DNA from: Syntrophus sp. (in: bacteria)
GTDB lineage: Bacteria > Desulfobacterota > Syntrophia > Syntrophales > UBA8958
Direction: 5' to 3'
Assembly (NCBI GenBank): GCA_025355725.1
Contig: JANXZC010000176.1
Span: forward strand, 1-33,421
Length of the DNA: 33,421 nt
Position 1 is the first letter of the stretch. Every line of letters starts with the position of its first letter. Below the pieces are notes generated by a model. It made no database searches. It worked only from the letters and a program-made list of their open reading frames with translations, and had not been told where the DNA came from. A program made the position numbers and the translations under genes. Shown here piece after piece: positions 33,273-33,421 of the stretch.

Positions 33273-33421
33273 ATGCTGAAACACATAGTCTTCATGAAAT
33301 TCAAAAAGGACATTGATGCGTCGCAAGTTGAAGGCCTGAAAAAGACTCTTGGATCACTCCCCGGGAAAATTGACGAGATCAAGACGTTTGAATTCGGGCC
33401 CGACATTCTCAAATCTGAACG
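33273..33421 (+). CDS. Dabb-family (stress-responsive alpha-beta barrel) protein, N-terminal part
   Basis: The reading frame starts at ATG 33273 behind a strong GAGGAGG (3 bases after it comes the ATG) and runs off the right edge after 49 codons. The N-terminus MLKHIVFMKFKKD, then a helix (VEGLKKTLGSLPGKI) and EIKTFEFGPDI, is the ferredoxin-like alpha/beta start typical of Dabb proteins, which usually begin M-[IL]-x-H-[IV]-V-x-x-K-[FL]. These are about 100 residues and dimerise; their role is poorly defined. Roughly half the gene lies outside the window. Confidence 0.72.
   Translation, partial: MLKHIVFMKFKKDIDASQVEGLKKTLGSLPGKIDEIKTFEFGPDILKSE

Overview
The window looks like chromosomal DNA of an anaerobic member of Desulfobacterota (old Deltaproteobacteria), most likely near Syntrophus/Syntrophales. 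This is inferred from gene content and protein flavour: an EF-G of the spd/mitochondrial EFG1 type, a class 1B PyrK-PyrD dihydroorotate dehydrogenase, tandem MTA/SAH-deaminase-like amidohydrolases, a GH57-GT5 fusion, and PAS-rich signalling proteins. No tRNA, rRNA, CRISPR array, intact insertion sequence or phage gene was seen.

Layout. 1-2238 (minus): the end of a surface-sugar cluster, with a nucleotide-sugar dehydrogenase running off the left edge and an RmlA-type thymidylyltransferase. 2239-2748: AT-rich intergenic DNA with a repeated 13-bp motif and a mini-ORF. 2749-4338 (plus): soluble hybrid histidine kinase. 4385-5101 (minus): secreted SH3/AMIN protein. 5383-8070 (plus): two paralogous deaminases. 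8135-9700 (plus): exported DUF4140/DUF4139 protein behind a consensus-like sigma70 promoter. 9747-14245 (minus): small beta-grasp-like protein, secreted 5'-nucleotidase, and the 900-residue GH57-GT5 fusion. 14246-15737: accessory patch with apparent antitoxin remnants, an intact VapBC-like pair and a truncated metallo-beta-lactamase-fold gene start. 15738-19616 (plus): HrpA-type helicase. 19710-21605 (plus): membrane GAF/PAS/HD-GYP c-di-GMP phosphodiesterase. 21626-21748: inverted-repeat-bounded element.

21749-26446 (minus): compact operon-like run, in transcription order PTS IIA, IIB, IIC, RimI-type acetyltransferase, PyrK, PyrD, MBL-fold hydrolase. 26596-28806 (plus): a 38-codon upstream ORF whose stop overlaps the start of an EamA transporter, followed by a class V aminotransferase. 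28861-31713 (minus): EF-G and, 12 bp downstream, a RecA/KaiC-like P-loop ATPase. 31911-33195 (plus): SAM methyltransferase overlapping a small CxxCxxCC metal-binding protein. 33273 to the right edge: start of a Dabb-family protein.

The most unusual items are the upstream ORF coupled to the EamA gene, the inverted-repeat element touching the MBL stop codon, the single-polypeptide GH57-GT5 fusion, the mannose-family PTS lacking IID, HPr and EI, and the toxin-antitoxin debris. No wholly new multi-gene system is evident. All function calls rest on motif reading of translated sequence, without database searches.
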